Below, in pieces: positions 1 to 9,697 of a DNA stretch of 56,191 bases. A program made the translations under genes and the position numbers. Below the pieces are notes generated by a model, which made no database searches, had not been told where the DNA came from, and saw nothing but the letters and a program-made list of their open reading frames with translations. Source of the DNA: an uncultured SAR92 cluster bacterium (GTDB lineage: Bacteria; Pseudomonadota; Gammaproteobacteria; Pseudomonadales; Porticoccaceae); NCBI GenBank assembly GCA_902527245.1, contig CABZOI010000013.1, forward strand, positions 1 through 56,191. The letters run 5' to 3'. Numbering within the stretch: position 1 is the first letter of the stretch; each line of letters begins with the position of its first letter.

Positions 1-2009
1 ATGATTTAAAACAGAGGGATCATCTCAATACGTTTCCTGGTAGTCCACCTTTTATACGTGGGCCTCGATCCTCAATGTATGTGGGAAAGCCTTGGACAAT
101 ACGTCAGTATGCTGGTTTTTCAACTGCGGAAGAATCGAATTTATTTTACAAAAAAAATCTTTCCTCAGGACAACAGGGATTATCAGTTGCTTTTGATTTA
201 GCTACACATCGGGGTTATGACTCCGATCACTATCGAGTCAAAGGTGATGTTGGTAAAGCTGGTGTTGCAATTGATTCTGTGGAGGATATGAAAATCCTTT
301 TTGATGGAATTCCACTTGATAAAACCTCCATTTCAATGACGATGAATGGTGCGGTGCTTCCAATTATGGCAAATTTTATTGTGGCTGCGGAGGAAGCAAA
401 TGTACCCTTGAATGAACTCTCTGGGACCTTGCAAAATGACATTTTGAAGGAGTTTATGGTGAGAAACACCTACATCTATCCACCAAAACAGTCTATGAGA
501 ATCGTTGCGGACATTATCGAGTACTCAAGCAAGCACATGCCAAAATTTAATCCTGTTTCTATCTCGGGTTATCACATGCAGGAGGCTGGTGCTAGTGCTG
601 TGCAAGAACTTGCATTTACGATAGCCGATGGCCTTGAGTACATTCAATTAGCAATTGATAGAGGATTAAAGGTAGATGAGTTTGCACCTCGATTATCCTT
701 CTTCTTTGGTATTGGCATGAACTTTTTTATGGAAATTGCAAAATTAAGAGCAGCTAGAATTCTATGGGCGACATATGTCAAAAGAAGATTTAAACCAAAA
801 GATGATAAGTCTTTAGCACTTCGAACACACTGCCAGACGTCAGGTGTAAGTTTAACCAATCAAGATCCTTATAATAATATTATTAGGACGACGACAGAGG
901 CATTGTCTGCTGTCTTGGGTGGCACTCAGTCTTTACATACGAATTCATTTGACGAGGCTTTGGGTCTGCCAACTGAAGAGTCAGCAAAGATCGCAAGAAA
1001 TACGCAACTGATTTTGCAAGAGGAAACAGGTCTCACTAACGTTATTGATCCACTCGCAGGCTCTTATTATGTTGAATCCTTGACGCAAGAATTATTTGAT
1101 AAAGCAAGCTCTGTTATCGATGAAATATATGATTTTGGTGGCATGACTCAATTCGTCGAGTCGGGCTTACCTAAGCTTCAAATTGAAGAATCTGCAATAA
1201 GAAGGCAAGCATCAATAGATAGAAGGGAAACTATTGTCGTAGGTGTGAATAAATACACTACAGATGACCAACCAGAAATTGACATTTTAGATATAGATAA
1301 TGACTCAGTAAGAACTAGCCAGATAGAAAAAATAGAAAACGTTAAACAAAAAAGAGATCAAAAAAAATGCAAAGCTGCTTTGGAAAAACTTCATAATGCT
1401 GCTTCAAATGATTCTAAGAATTTGCTTGGGTTGGCTATTGACGCAGCTCGTTCCAGAGCCACGGTTGGTGAAATAAGTTCTGCACTCGAACAGTCTTGGG
1501 GCAGGTTTAAGGCATCTACTAGCACAAACATTGGAGTTTTTGGTTCTATTTATAAAAGGGAGAGTAGATTTTTGGACATAACGAATCAAGTGGAGAGTTT
1601 TTTATCCGAAAATGGACGTCGGCCAAGAATTTTAGTTTGTAAGCTTGGACAAGATGGTCATGATCGAGGAGCCAAGGTAATCTCTTCCGCGTTTGCTGAT
1701 TTTGGTTTTGATGTGGATATTGCGCCAATGTTTCAAGCGCCAAAAGAGGTGGTAAAACAAGCAATTGAGAATGATGTTCATGTGATCGGTATAAGCACGC
1801 AAGCTGCAGGCCATAAAACTTTGATTCCTGATTTGATGAAATGTCTTAATGACTTAAATGTAACAAATATGATTGTCGTGTGTGGAGGGAATATTCCTCT
1901 AAAAGACCACGCCTGTCTTCATAAAGCCGGTGTTGCTGCGATTTTTGGTCCCCAAAATAGTATTCATGATGTAGCTTCAAAAGTTTTGACACTCATACAC
2001 CGAGTTTAG
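1..2009 (+). CDS. scpA: Methylmalonyl-CoA mutase, single-chain type (5' partial)
   Basis: Adenosylcobalamin-dependent mutase interconverting succinyl-CoA and (R)-methylmalonyl-CoA in cytosolic propionate metabolism. The reading frame is open from base 3 to the TAG at 2007-2009 with no upstream stop, and the residues before the first ATG (75) read [20 protein letters not shown], the conserved run-in of the family. The true start therefore lies outside the window and roughly 50-60 residues are missing. The large N-terminal part is the TIM-barrel substrate domain ([25 protein letters not shown]). The C-terminal B12-binding domain carries DGHDRG (nt 1653-1670), matching the DxHxxG base-off ligand motif, and a CGG turn. 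Barrel and cobalamin domains share one chain, as in E. coli ScpA. It is followed after 11 nt by the propionyl-CoA carboxylase subunit, which supports the assignment. Confidence 0.96.
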   Translation, partial: DLKQRDHLNTFPGSPPFIRGPRSSMYVGKPWTIRQYAGFSTAEESNLFYKKNLSSGQQGLSVAFDLATHRGYDSDHYRVKGDVGKAGVAIDSVEDMKILFDGIPLDKTSISMTMNGAVLPIMANFIVAAEEANVPLNELSGTLQNDILKEFMVRNTYIYPPKQSMRIVADIIEYSSKHMPKFNPVSISGYHMQEAGASAVQELAFTIADGLEYIQLAIDRGLKVDEFAPRLSFFFGIGMNFFMEIAKLRAARILWATYVKRRFKPKDDKSLALRTHCQTSGVSLTNQDPYNNIIRTTTEALSAVLGGTQSLHTNSFDEALGLPTEESAKIARNTQLILQEETGLTNVIDPLAGSYYVESLTQELFDKASSVIDEIYDFGGMTQFVESGLPKLQIEESAIRRQASIDRRETIVVGVNKYTTDDQPEIDILDIDNDSVRTSQIEKIENVKQKRDQKKCKAALEKLHNAASNDSKNLLGLAIDAARSRATVGEISSALEQSWGRFKASTSTNIGVFGSIYKRESRFLDITNQVESFLSENGRRPRILVCKLGQDGHDRGAKVISSAFADFGFDVDIAPMFQAPKEVVKQAIENDVHVIGISTQAAGHKTLIPDLMKCLNDLNVTNMIVVCGGNIPLKDHACLHKAGVAAIFGPQNSIHDVASKVLTLIHRV

Positions 2010-2020
2010 GACATAAATCA

Positions 2021-3556
2021 ATGGGCAACAGAAATAAAGAATTAAAATCGAAAAGAAGAAAAGCACTGATGGGCGGCGGGAAGGCTCGAGTTGATGCTCA
2101 GCACGAAAAGAATAAATTGACCGCTAGAGAGCGGCTTGCACTACTTCTGGATGAAAACAGCTTTGAGGAGTGGGATATTTTTGTAGAGCATAGAAGCGAC
2201 AGTTTTGGACTCGACAAGCAAAAGTTTTTTGGAGATGGCGTGGTTACCGGTTACGGTAAAATAAATGGTCGTCTAGTCTTTGTTTATAGTCAAGATTTCA
2301 CTGTTTTAGGAGGATCTCTATCAGAAGCGAATGCAAAAAAGATCTGTAAGATAATGGATCAAGCAATGAAAGTTGGCGCGCCAATTATAGGGCTCAACGA
2401 TTCGGGTGGTGCGAGAATTCAAGAAGGTGTTGCTTCTTTGGGCGGATATGCTGATATTTTTCAAAGAAATGTAATGGCTTCAGGAGTTGTTCCACAATTA
2501 TCATTAATCATGGGTCCCTGTGCAGGTGGCGCTGTATACTCCCCAGCGATAACCGATTTCATTGGTATGGTGAAGAGTACTTCGAACATGTTTGTTACAG
2601 GACCCAATGTTGTTAAAACGGTTACTCATGAGAGTGTTACAGCCGAGGAATTAGGTGGCTCTCATACGCATACCAGTAAATCAGGTGTCGCTGACTTTGA
2701 GTGTGAAAATGACCTGGAATTAATAGAGTTAATAAAAAAGTTATTCTCTTACTTGCCATCAAATAATAAAGAAAAGGCTCCTATCACGCCTACGAAAGAT
2801 AAATTAAATCGGAAAGTATTAGCCTTGGATTCAGTTATTCCTGAAAACCCAAGTATTCCTTATGATATGTGCGAAATTTTAATAAATATTCTAGATGATA
2901 AAAATTTCTTCGAAGTCCAAGAAAAGTATGCAAAAAATATTATCATCGGTTTTGGAAGGATTTGTGGAGAATCAATTGGAATTGTCGCAAACCAACCAAA
3001 GTTTTTAGCAGGATGTTTAGATATAGATGCCTCAAAGAAAGCCGCACGGTTCATAAGATTTTGTGATGCATTTAATATTCCCATTATTACTTTTGTAGAT
3101 GTACCAGGATTTATGCCCGGGCTCCGTCAAGAGTTAGGAGGAATTATTAAAAATGGAGCTAAATTGTTGTATGCATACGCCGAGAGCACAGTGCCAAAGA
3201 TAACTATTATTACGAGGAAAGCATATGGTGGAGCTTATGATGTGATGTCATCGAAGCATTTACGAGGCGATGTGAATCTTGCATGGCCCACTGCAGAGAT
3301 TGCTGTGATGGGTGCAAAGGGAGCAGTTGAAGTAATTTTTAAATCGGAGGTAGCCGAAGATGGCTCGAAGACTGAGCAGCTAGTAAAATCATATGAGGAG
3401 AAATTTTTAAACCCCTTCGAAGCAGCTAAACTTGGTTTCCTTGATGATATTATCAAACCGAGTGAAACAAGAGGGAGAATCGCAAAATCTCTGGAAATGT
3501 TAAAGAATAAGGACTTAAAAAATCCGTGGCGTAAACACGGTAACATACCCTTGTAG
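2021..3556 (+). CDS. pccB: Propionyl-CoA carboxylase beta (carboxyltransferase) subunit
   Basis: Carboxyltransferase subunit of an acyl-CoA carboxylase, transferring CO2 from carboxybiotin to propionyl-CoA to give methylmalonyl-CoA, which the adjacent mutase uses. The 511-residue protein has the normal family length and two crotonase-like halves. The N-terminal half contains [12 protein letters not shown] (about 126-137) and [12 protein letters not shown] (165-176, oxyanion region). The C-terminal half contains VPGFMPG and [19 protein letters not shown]. Acetyl-CoA, propionyl-CoA and methylcrotonyl-CoA enzymes share this fold; the neighbours (mutase, MeaB) argue for propionyl-CoA. No biotin carboxylase/carrier subunit or methylmalonyl-CoA epimerase is in the window, so those must be encoded elsewhere. 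The gap to the mutase is 11 nt, indicating one operon. Confidence 0.93.
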   Translation: MGNRNKELKSKRRKALMGGGKARVDAQHEKNKLTARERLALLLDENSFEEWDIFVEHRSDSFGLDKQKFFGDGVVTGYGKINGRLVFVYSQDFTVLGGSLSEANAKKICKIMDQAMKVGAPIIGLNDSGGARIQEGVASLGGYADIFQRNVMASGVVPQLSLIMGPCAGGAVYSPAITDFIGMVKSTSNMFVTGPNVVKTVTHESVTAEELGGSHTHTSKSGVADFECENDLELIELIKKLFSYLPSNNKEKAPITPTKDKLNRKVLALDSVIPENPSIPYDMCEILINILDDKNFFEVQEKYAKNIIIGFGRICGESIGIVANQPKFLAGCLDIDASKKAARFIRFCDAFNIPIITFVDVPGFMPGLRQELGGIIKNGAKLLYAYAESTVPKITIITRKAYGGAYDVMSSKHLRGDVNLAWPTAEIAVMGAKGAVEVIFKSEVAEDGSKTEQLVKSYEEKFLNPFEAAKLGFLDDIIKPSETRGRIAKSLEMLKNKDLKNPWRKHGNIPL

Positions 3557-3647
3557 GCACTAATTTGAGATATTGTTTACATTGCATCGAGTATTTTAAT
3601 AAGCTAGTCGTCCGCCGTAATAATCAAATTTTGAATGGAAATTGTTG

Positions 3648-4646
3648 ATGAATGAAGTTAGTCATTTAGCAAAACGAATAAAATCTGGTGATCGGCAAGC
3701 ATTATCTAAGGCTATAACTTTGGCAGAGTCATCGAATAAAAAAGATACGCCTAAGTTATCTGAGTTATTCTCCCACTTGCAATCTATTACGCATAAATCT
3801 TTTAGGATAGCGATCTCAGGAGCACCCGGAGTAGGAAAGTCATCCTTTATTGAGAAAATGGGTGTTCATCTATGTGAGCTTGGTTATTCAATTGCCGTAT
3901 TAGCTGTTGATCCATCTTCACCAAAAACTGGAGGCTCGATTCTTGGAGACAAGACTCGAATGGATAAGTTAGCTGCTCATGCATCTGCTTTTGTGAGACC
4001 GTCACCATCAGGCGAGAACAAAGGTGGAATAGCGCAAAGCACCAGTGACTCTGTAACGCTTTGTGAAAAGGCTGGGTTTGACATAATTTTTATTGAAACT
4101 GTTGGTGTTGGTCAAAGCGAATTCTTGGTGAGTGATACAAGCGACATGTTCTTATTGCTCCTATCTCCATTAGGTGGCGATGATTTACAAAGTATAAAAA
4201 AGGGAATTCTAGAAATGGTCGATATGATATTGATCAATAAATCGGAGGGTGAGCATAAGTATATGGCGGCAAAAACTGAATCCTATCTCAAGTCTTCGAT
4301 AAACCCATCAAACGATAAGGTTCCAACTTGGGTGATTCCAATTCGAAAAATTTCGGCACTTCACTCGCAAGGAATAGTTGAGACATTTGGCGATATGAAA
4401 AAGTTTTGGACCTTGCATTTAAGTAATAAGAATAAAAATGATGAATCTCGGGCTAAGATAAAGAAGCTCATAGTTGAGAATGTGCGCAACTTAATAACTG
4501 ATGATTTTAAAAATGATAAGTTGCTAATCGATAGATTAACGAGAGTTTCAGAGCAAGTGGAGACTGGAGAGATACCACTGAAGTTTGCTGCTGAGATAAT
4601 GCTCCGATACTATACAAGCCCGAAGATGAGGGAGAGTGACAGTTGA
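3648..4646 (+). CDS. meaB: MeaB/ArgK-type G-protein chaperone of methylmalonyl-CoA mutase
   Basis: P-loop GTPase of the SIMIBI class that gates cobalamin loading and protects methylmalonyl-CoA mutase from inactivation. Visible motifs are Walker A GAPGVGKSS (about residues 58-66), VDPSSPKTGGSILGDKTRM (switch region), ETVGVGQSE (G3 region) and INKSEG (NKxD-like base motif). About 332 residues, typical of the family. I start at ATG 3648, which has TGGAAA about 8 nt upstream; two TTG codons just before it (3642, 3645) would extend the protein by only two residues. An 85-91 nt gap separates it from pccB. Its stop overlaps the TTG start of the carbonic anhydrase. Confidence 0.93.
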   Translation: MNEVSHLAKRIKSGDRQALSKAITLAESSNKKDTPKLSELFSHLQSITHKSFRIAISGAPGVGKSSFIEKMGVHLCELGYSIAVLAVDPSSPKTGGSILGDKTRMDKLAAHASAFVRPSPSGENKGGIAQSTSDSVTLCEKAGFDIIFIETVGVGQSEFLVSDTSDMFLLLLSPLGGDDLQSIKKGILEMVDMILINKSEGEHKYMAAKTESYLKSSINPSNDKVPTWVIPIRKISALHSQGIVETFGDMKKFWTLHLSNKNKNDESRAKIKKLIVENVRNLITDDFKNDKLLIDRLTRVSEQVETGEIPLKFAAEIMLRYYTSPKMRESDS

Positions 4647-5227
4647 TAGAAATTAGTTCTGAAAAAATCATTCAAAAATTAATAGAATCAAACAAAAATT
4701 TTAAATCAAATCATGAGGTCTCTTGGGATTCAGGTAAACCTCGAATGCGACTGGCTATTTTGACGTGCATGGATTGTAGGATTAATCCTTTTGCTATTTG
4801 CGATATTTCTTTAGGTGATGCTCATGTAATAAGAAATGCCGGAGCTAGGGTTACTGAAGACTCCATTAGATCTCTAGTAATATCACATAAATTTATGGAG
4901 ACTACTACTTGGTGTATTATTCATCACACCGAGTGTGGTATGCACGCACTCTCCGAGGAAATAATTACAGATTTATTGAAAGATGATTTAGAGTCAGCGG
5001 TTTTGGAAGATGGTATCTGGAAAAATCCTGAGAGAGAATCGACAAAAAATAAAAAACCTGGCTCTAATTATGCTGAGCATATTCACTGGTACACGTTCGA
5101 AGATCAGAGAAAGACCCTAATTTCAGATATTGAAGTTCTCAAAAATCATCCACTTGTTCCGAGTCATATTGATATCTTTGGATTTATTTTTGATATCAAT
5201 TCGGGCGAGCTGAAGCTAATAGATTAA
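4643..5227 (+). CDS. Beta-class carbonic anhydrase
   Basis: Zinc enzyme interconverting CO2 and bicarbonate in the cytosol. The beta-class signature is complete: C42-x-D44-x-R46 (TCMDCRINP) and H95-x-x-C98 (HHTECGMH) supply Cys, Cys and His zinc ligands plus the Asp-Arg dyad. At 194 residues it is on the short side. The start is TTG at 4643, inside TTGA, a 4-nt overlap with the meaB stop, so translation is probably coupled to meaB. Bicarbonate is the co-substrate of the biotin-dependent propionyl-CoA carboxylase encoded two genes upstream, so a role in feeding that reaction is a reasonable inference. The family assignment is firm; physiological role is inferred only from position. Confidence 0.92.
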   Translation: MIEISSEKIIQKLIESNKNFKSNHEVSWDSGKPRMRLAILTCMDCRINPFAICDISLGDAHVIRNAGARVTEDSIRSLVISHKFMETTTWCIIHHTECGMHALSEEIITDLLKDDLESAVLEDGIWKNPERESTKNKKPGSNYAEHIHWYTFEDQRKTLISDIEVLKNHPLVPSHIDIFGFIFDINSGELKLID

Positions 5228-5242
5228 GTAAGATATTTCATC

Positions 5243-6436
5243 ATGAGAAGATTTGGTCCTGGAATGCTAGTGGCTGCGGCCTTTATTGGGCCGGGAACAG
5301 TTACCACCGCAAGTATTGCAGGAGCAAATTTTGGCTTCGTTTTGATGTGGGCACTTTTACTCTCAATCATTGTTACTTTTGTGCTTCAGGAAATGTCATC
5401 CAGACTAGGAATTGTCTCTGGACTCGGATTATCTGAAGCCCTGAGATCTTCCATAAATAACCACTTTTTGAAAGCATTCTTAATGATTCTGATCGTGTCT
5501 GCATTAGGTATCGGAAATGCGGCATTCGAGGTTGGAAACATAACAGGAGCTGCAATAGGTCTGAGTCAAATCAGTAGTCTGTCAATCTCAAGTAGTGTGC
5601 TCATCGTTGGTATTTTGGTGCTTATCTTACTCGGAACGCGCATTTTCAAAATGTTGGAACAGATATTAACTGTTTTGGTCGTAATAATGAGTTTGTTGTT
5701 TTTGCTAACTATGATAACTATTGAAATAGACTATTCTAAATTGTTACGTGGTCTTTTTATTCCCACTGTTACTGCAAGCTCACTTTTAACAATTATGGCA
5801 CTAATTGGAACAACCGTTGTGCCATATAATCTATTTCTCCATGCGGATGCTTCCAAGAGGAAATGGAAAGATCAGGAGGTGACTCAAGCCTTGAATAATA
5901 GTCGGGCTGATACAGCAATCTCTATAGGTTTGGGAGGATTGATTACTCTCGCAATTATGAGTACCTCAGCAGTTGCATTTTTTGGAAGTAGCATGGAAAT
6001 TTCATCTGAAAATCTTGCTCGACAGCTTGAGCCTATCCTTGGATCCTATTCGAGTTATATCTTCAATTTTGGGCTATTCGTAGCGGGTATTACCAGTGCT
6101 GTCACTGCACCATTGGCTGCTTCTATTGCAGTAACTGAGGCACTGGGTTGGAAGAATGATCCCAGTTCATTTAGATTTAAACTCGTTTGGATAATTATTT
6201 TGTTGATTGGTTTGTTGTTCGCGTATTTTGGTACGAAGCCGTTACAGGCTATTCTATTTGCACAGGCGACAAATGCCTTATTGTTACCGTTTTTAGCGCT
6301 TTTCCTTTTCTATGTAGTCAACAATAGCCGTCTGATGGGTTCTCATAAAAATACCATTACGATAAATATGATAGCTTTGATAATTATTATGGCTGTTGTA
6401 TTACTTTCTAGTTATAAGATATTTTTATTGATTTAG
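5243..6436 (+). CDS. Nramp-family (SLC11-like) divalent cation transporter, non-canonical
   Basis: Inner-membrane transporter of about 397 residues with roughly 11 hydrophobic helices, the size and topology of the Nramp/MntH family. Helix 1 contains AAAFIGPGTVTTASIAGA and helix 6 contains TTVVPYNLFLHA. These align with the metal-binding DPGN of helix 1 and the MPHN of helix 6 in canonical Nramps. Here Asp becomes Gly, Asn becomes Thr, Met becomes Val and His becomes Tyr. Family membership is clear from the pattern GANFG, VVPYNLFLHADA and the overall helix layout, but the usual Mn/Fe ligands are missing, so the substrate cannot be read off. The gene starts 15 nt after the carbonic anhydrase and probably belongs to the same transcript. 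It converges with nrdJb across 8 bp. Confidence 0.85.
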   Translation: MRRFGPGMLVAAAFIGPGTVTTASIAGANFGFVLMWALLLSIIVTFVLQEMSSRLGIVSGLGLSEALRSSINNHFLKAFLMILIVSALGIGNAAFEVGNITGAAIGLSQISSLSISSSVLIVGILVLILLGTRIFKMLEQILTVLVVIMSLLFLLTMITIEIDYSKLLRGLFIPTVTASSLLTIMALIGTTVVPYNLFLHADASKRKWKDQEVTQALNNSRADTAISIGLGGLITLAIMSTSAVAFFGSSMEISSENLARQLEPILGSYSSYIFNFGLFVAGITSAVTAPLAASIAVTEALGWKNDPSSFRFKLVWIIILLIGLLFAYFGTKPLQAILFAQATNALLLPFLALFLFYVVNNSRLMGSHKNTITINMIALIIIMAVVLLSSYKIFLLI

Positions 6437-6444
6437 CAGCTATG

Positions 6445-7128
6445 CTAGCCACACTTGGAATCGCCACAGTTTAAGCAAGTCATGCATCCATCCATGAGTA
6501 TCACTGCTTTTACACTACATTTTTTACATACTTGCGCATTTTCTGGGAATTCGCTTGGTTCAGGAGAGGGTTTTACTTTCAATTTACTTTCAAACTCTTC
6601 CTTTTTTTCATCCATTATTTTTTGTTGATGTTCAGAAATTTCAGTTTTGGCTAATAAACCTATCTTCTGCAGATGATCCTCTATTGCCCAACCTATCTCA
6701 GCAACAATTGAGGGCATAAAACGTCCGCCAGATTTAAAATAGCCGCCCTGCGGATCAAATATTGCTTTCAATTCTTCAACTAAAAATGTGCAGTCGCCAC
6801 CTTTTCTGAAAACTGCTGAGATCACACGTGTTAATGCAGAAATCCATTGAAACTGATCCATATTTTTGGAATTTAAAAATATTTCGAATGGTCTGCGCTG
6901 TTCGTGATCACTGCCTTCATTCAAAATAATGTCATTTATAGTTAAATACATTGCATGATCTGATAGAGGCGTTTTAATTTTATAGGTGCTACCAGAGAGA
7001 GTTTCGGGTCGAGATACTTTCTCGTGCATCTGGATGATATTAGTATCATCTTTAGCTTCAGTCTCTGCCTTAACCTCGTCAGAAACTACTTTATAACCTA
7101 CTATTTTCTTTTCTATTTTCTTGCTCAT
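6445..7128 (-). CDS. nrdJb: Small subunit-like component of split B12-dependent ribonucleotide reductase (NrdJb)
   Basis: This 227-residue protein matches the C-terminal part of class II (adenosylcobalamin) ribonucleotide reductase when that enzyme is split in two, as in Pseudomonas NrdJa/NrdJb. The middle section (RPFEIFLNSKNMDQFQW, VISAVFRKGGD, LKAIFDPQGG) resembles the TSCPD-type domain of vitamin B12-dependent reductases. The C-terminus is Cys-rich (QVCKKC, CMTCLNCGDSKCG), consistent with a zinc ribbon or redox-active tail that re-reduces the active-site disulfide. ATG at 7128 has a weak GAG about 7 nt upstream. It follows nrdJa by 22 nt, so both are made from one transcript. The stop lies 8 bp from the converging transporter gene. 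Confidence 0.9.
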   Translation of the reverse strand: MSKKIEKKIVGYKVVSDEVKAETEAKDDTNIIQMHEKVSRPETLSGSTYKIKTPLSDHAMYLTINDIILNEGSDHEQRRPFEIFLNSKNMDQFQWISALTRVISAVFRKGGDCTFLVEELKAIFDPQGGYFKSGGRFMPSIVAEIGWAIEDHLQKIGLLAKTEISEHQQKIMDEKKEEFESKLKVKPSPEPSEFPENAQVCKKCSVKAVILMDGCMTCLNCGDSKCG

Positions 7129-7150
7129 TTACGTTCTCAAGTGTCTGTTT

Positions 7151-9298
7151 CTAGAATTTCCCGTAGTAGCCCTCTTTAAGAGCATCAAATAGGTTAGCTG
7201 CTGTATGGATTTCGCCATCGTATTCAACTTCCTCATTACCTTTGAACTCAACTGTTGAACCATCTTCTAGAGTAAAACTATAGGTGGTGTTTTCAAGATC
7301 ACTTTCTTTCACAAGAACGCCTTGGAATGCTTCGGGATTAAATCTGAAGGTTGTACAACCTTTTAGACCTTTTTCAGCTGCATAGAGATATATGTCTTTG
7401 AATTCTTCGTAATCACATTCAGTAGGCACGTTAATCGTTTTTGAGATCGAAGAATCTACCCAGACTTGTGCAGCCGCTTGAATATCCACATGAGCCTTTG
7501 GTGTGATATTCTCGGAGCTTACAAAATAGTCAGGTAGTGCCTCCTCTGGATCATTGCTGAACGGCATTGCTTTTGGGTTTACAAGTTCCCTGTAAGAAAG
7601 AAGCTCATAAGAAAAAACATCTACCTTCTCTTTTGTCTTTTTACCCTCTCGAATAACATTTCTTGAATAATGATGAGCGAAGCTGGGTTCTATTCCATTG
7701 CTCACATTATTTGCTAGCGACAAAGAAATCGTTCCAGTTGGCGCTATTGAAGAATGATGACTGAATCGGCAACCCTCTTCAGCAATTGAATCTACCAATC
7801 CGGAATCGACTTCAGCAATTTTCTCCATGTAGCGGCTGTATTTACCTAGTAATACTTTGCCTTTAACAGAGTCACCTACTTTAATTCCATCTAGTGTGAG
7901 CTTTGGTTGTTTGAACAGCATTTCTGCAGTAATTTTAAAATCATCATTCATGACTGGTGCTGGACCTTTTTCTCTCGCCAGCTCAAGACCCGTGGCTAAT
8001 CCAGTGACTGCCATCTCTCTTGCTACTTTTTCTGTAAATTCCAAAGATTCAGCATCACCGTATTTCATTGTTAGCATTGTTATGGTTGAACCTAAACCTA
8101 AAAAGCCCATCCCATGACGCCGCTTATATTCAATTTCACTGCGTTGACCATCAAGAGGAAGGCCATTAATTTCTACAACGTTATCCAACATCCTGGTAAA
8201 TACGCTCACGACATCTTTGTATTCTTCCCAATCAAAGTATGCCTCTTTGGTGAAAGGATTTCGCACGAACTTTGTTAAGTTTACCGAACCTAGTAAGCAG
8301 CTTCCGTATGGTGGGAGAGGCTGTTCACCGCATGGATTAGTCGCTCTGATATCTTCACAAAACCAATTATTATTCTTGTTATTTACTTCATCAATTAGAA
8401 TGAATCCTGGTTCAGCATAGTCATAGGTTGATGACATTATTGCATTCCATAATTTTTGTGCCCTAATCGTCTCATAAATTCTACACGCAACTAAACCATC
8501 ATCATTTGTTGTGTATCCATCTGTTGTAGGGAAATGCCTCCAAACGATATCCTCGCCATTTAGATCTAATCCACCCTCTATTTCCTTTTGACTTACTGGG
8601 AATGTTAAATCCCAGTCGCCATCATTTCTTACCGCATTAATGAATTCTTCGGTTATGAGCAAAGATAAGTTAAATTGCCGAAGTCGCCCGTCTTCTCTCT
8701 TAGCTTTAACAAAATCAAATACATCTGGATGACTTACATCGAAAGTAGCCATTTGAGCGCCTCTTCTGCCACCAGCGGACGATACGGTGAAACACATTTT
8801 GTCGTATATATCCATGAAAGAGAGGGGGCCAGAGGTATAAGCACCAGCGCCAGACACGTAAGCGCCTTTTGGACGCAGTGTTGAAAACTCATAGCCAATA
8901 CCGCAGCCCGCTTTTAAAGTCAGTCCCGCTTCAAGGTTCCTTTCCAAGATACCCACCATTGAGTCTGGCACAATACCAGACACAGTGCAGTTAATGGTCG
9001 AGGTAGCGGGTTTATATTCTTGAGCACCAGCATTTGAGATTATTCTACCTGCGGGTATTGCTCCATGCTGCAGTGCCCACAAAAACTTTTCTTTCCACAT
9101 TTCTCTGATGTCTTCCCCTTCGACATCAGACAAAGCCTTTGCTACCCGCTCGTAAGTCGCATTGACATCAGAGTCCACTGGATTGGATTCTTTGTCTTTT
9201 AATCGGTATTTTTTGTCCCAAATATCCAGTGAAGCTTCCTGCATTGGAATTATTTGATCATTTGATGCTTTTACCGATTTTAATTTTGGTGCGCTCAT
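7151..9298 (-). CDS. nrdJa: Adenosylcobalamin-dependent (class II) ribonucleoside-diphosphate reductase, catalytic chain
   Basis: Catalytic chain reducing ribonucleotides to deoxyribonucleotides using adenosylcobalamin as radical source, independent of oxygen and of an NrdB partner. Family motifs include ISNAGAQEYKPATSTINC, GCGIGYEFSTLRPKG, RRGAQMATFDVSHPDV, ATNPCGEQPLPPYGSCLLGS (the NPCGE active-site loop) and SIAPTGTISL. I chose ATG 9298 (MSAPKLKS...), because AAGGGGAA lies 5-6 nt upstream. An earlier in-frame start at 9334 would add 12 residues and lacks such a site. That gives about 714 residues, near the size of Pseudomonas NrdJa. It forms an operon with nrdJb. A NrdR box lies about 150 bp upstream. 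No cobalamin riboswitch was recognised. Confidence 0.94.
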   Translation of the reverse strand: MSAPKLKSVKASNDQIIPMQEASLDIWDKKYRLKDKESNPVDSDVNATYERVAKALSDVEGEDIREMWKEKFLWALQHGAIPAGRIISNAGAQEYKPATSTINCTVSGIVPDSMVGILERNLEAGLTLKAGCGIGYEFSTLRPKGAYVSGAGAYTSGPLSFMDIYDKMCFTVSSAGGRRGAQMATFDVSHPDVFDFVKAKREDGRLRQFNLSLLITEEFINAVRNDGDWDLTFPVSQKEIEGGLDLNGEDIVWRHFPTTDGYTTNDDGLVACRIYETIRAQKLWNAIMSSTYDYAEPGFILIDEVNNKNNNWFCEDIRATNPCGEQPLPPYGSCLLGSVNLTKFVRNPFTKEAYFDWEEYKDVVSVFTRMLDNVVEINGLPLDGQRSEIEYKRRHGMGFLGLGSTITMLTMKYGDAESLEFTEKVAREMAVTGLATGLELAREKGPAPVMNDDFKITAEMLFKQPKLTLDGIKVGDSVKGKVLLGKYSRYMEKIAEVDSGLVDSIAEEGCRFSHHSSIAPTGTISLSLANNVSNGIEPSFAHHYSRNVIREGKKTKEKVDVFSYELLSYRELVNPKAMPFSNDPEEALPDYFVSSENITPKAHVDIQAAAQVWVDSSISKTINVPTECDYEEFKDIYLYAAEKGLKGCTTFRFNPEAFQGVLVKESDLENTTYSFTLEDGSTVEFKGNEEVEYDGEIHTAANLFDALKEGYYGKF

Positions 9299-9413
9299 GT
9301 TTTCCCCTTTACATTTGTCCTTGTCAAACAGCACCCCCAGAGACTTTTTAAAAACGCTCCACTGCGAACTGTTACTGAATTTGGTATCGAGAAATTACCT
9401 ACTCGAACTCGTT

Positions 9414-9441
9414 AGTGTATCCTACATTGTGTGTCATGCAA
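9414..9441 (-). promoter_or_regulatory. Candidate nrdJ promoter (-35 TTGCAT, -10 TACACT)
   Basis: On the minus strand TTGCAT (9441-9436) and TACACT (9419-9414) are 16 bp apart, about 120 bp upstream of the nrdJa start. The downstream NrdR half-box lies between the two hexamers and the full box just upstream of -35, an arrangement expected for repression. The hexamers are imperfect, so this is a suggestion from pattern and position only. Confidence 0.4.
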
Positions 9442-9449
9442 GTATTATT

Positions 9450-9465
9450 ACACTATATGTAGTGT
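9450..9465. promoter_or_regulatory. NrdR box (ACACTATATGTAGTGT)
   Basis: A 16-bp palindrome that fits the NrdR-box consensus (ACACWATATATWGTGT) with one or two deviations. It lies in the 399-bp gap between nrdJa and trpB. A second, degraded copy (9417-9432; minus strand ACACAATGTAGGATAC, first ten positions good) has its centre 33 bp away, close to the three-helical-turn spacing typical of paired boxes. NrdR represses ribonucleotide reductase genes in response to ATP/dATP, so nrdJab is the natural target. Confidence 0.72.
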
Positions 9466-9697
9466 TTTTTTTCTAAAAATTACTTTTTTTGGTTAATAAA
9501 AATCTGTAAAACTTGTGGATAAATATTTGAAAGTACCAAATATTAAGGCCTGTCGTGAGACGACTTATCAGAAGAAACTGGTCATATAAAATCCACGTAA
9601 TAAAGATATAAAAATATTTTGATTTGTTTGTCTTCAATCTAGGAGTCACGTAAACTTTCCGGCTCTTTCAAACAATCGCTTTTTCCAGGAGTTAGGC

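Larger units (their letters stand above)
9299..9697. other. 399-bp divergent intergenic region between nrdJa and trpB
   Basis: AT-rich gap holding the nrdJ control region described separately (9414-9465) and the upstream region of trpB. The trpB Shine-Dalgarno AGGAG (9687-9691) ends 6 nt before its ATG. I looked for a Trp leader peptide with tandem TGG codons, a B12 riboswitch and a small ORF and saw none. Confidence 0.6.

Noticed and set aside
1404-1814. Several 60-72-codon minus-strand frames inside the mutase gene
   Set aside because: Antisense shadows of the cobalamin-binding and linker region.
6437-6465. Small inverted repeat TAGCA/TGCTA between the converging Nramp and nrdJb genes
   Set aside because: Only 5-bp arms without T-tract and partly inside the nrdJb stop region; chance is likely.
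9299-9413. Cobalamin riboswitch upstream of nrdJ
   Set aside because: No B12-box-like element and no pairing framework was visible; the NrdR box explains control better.
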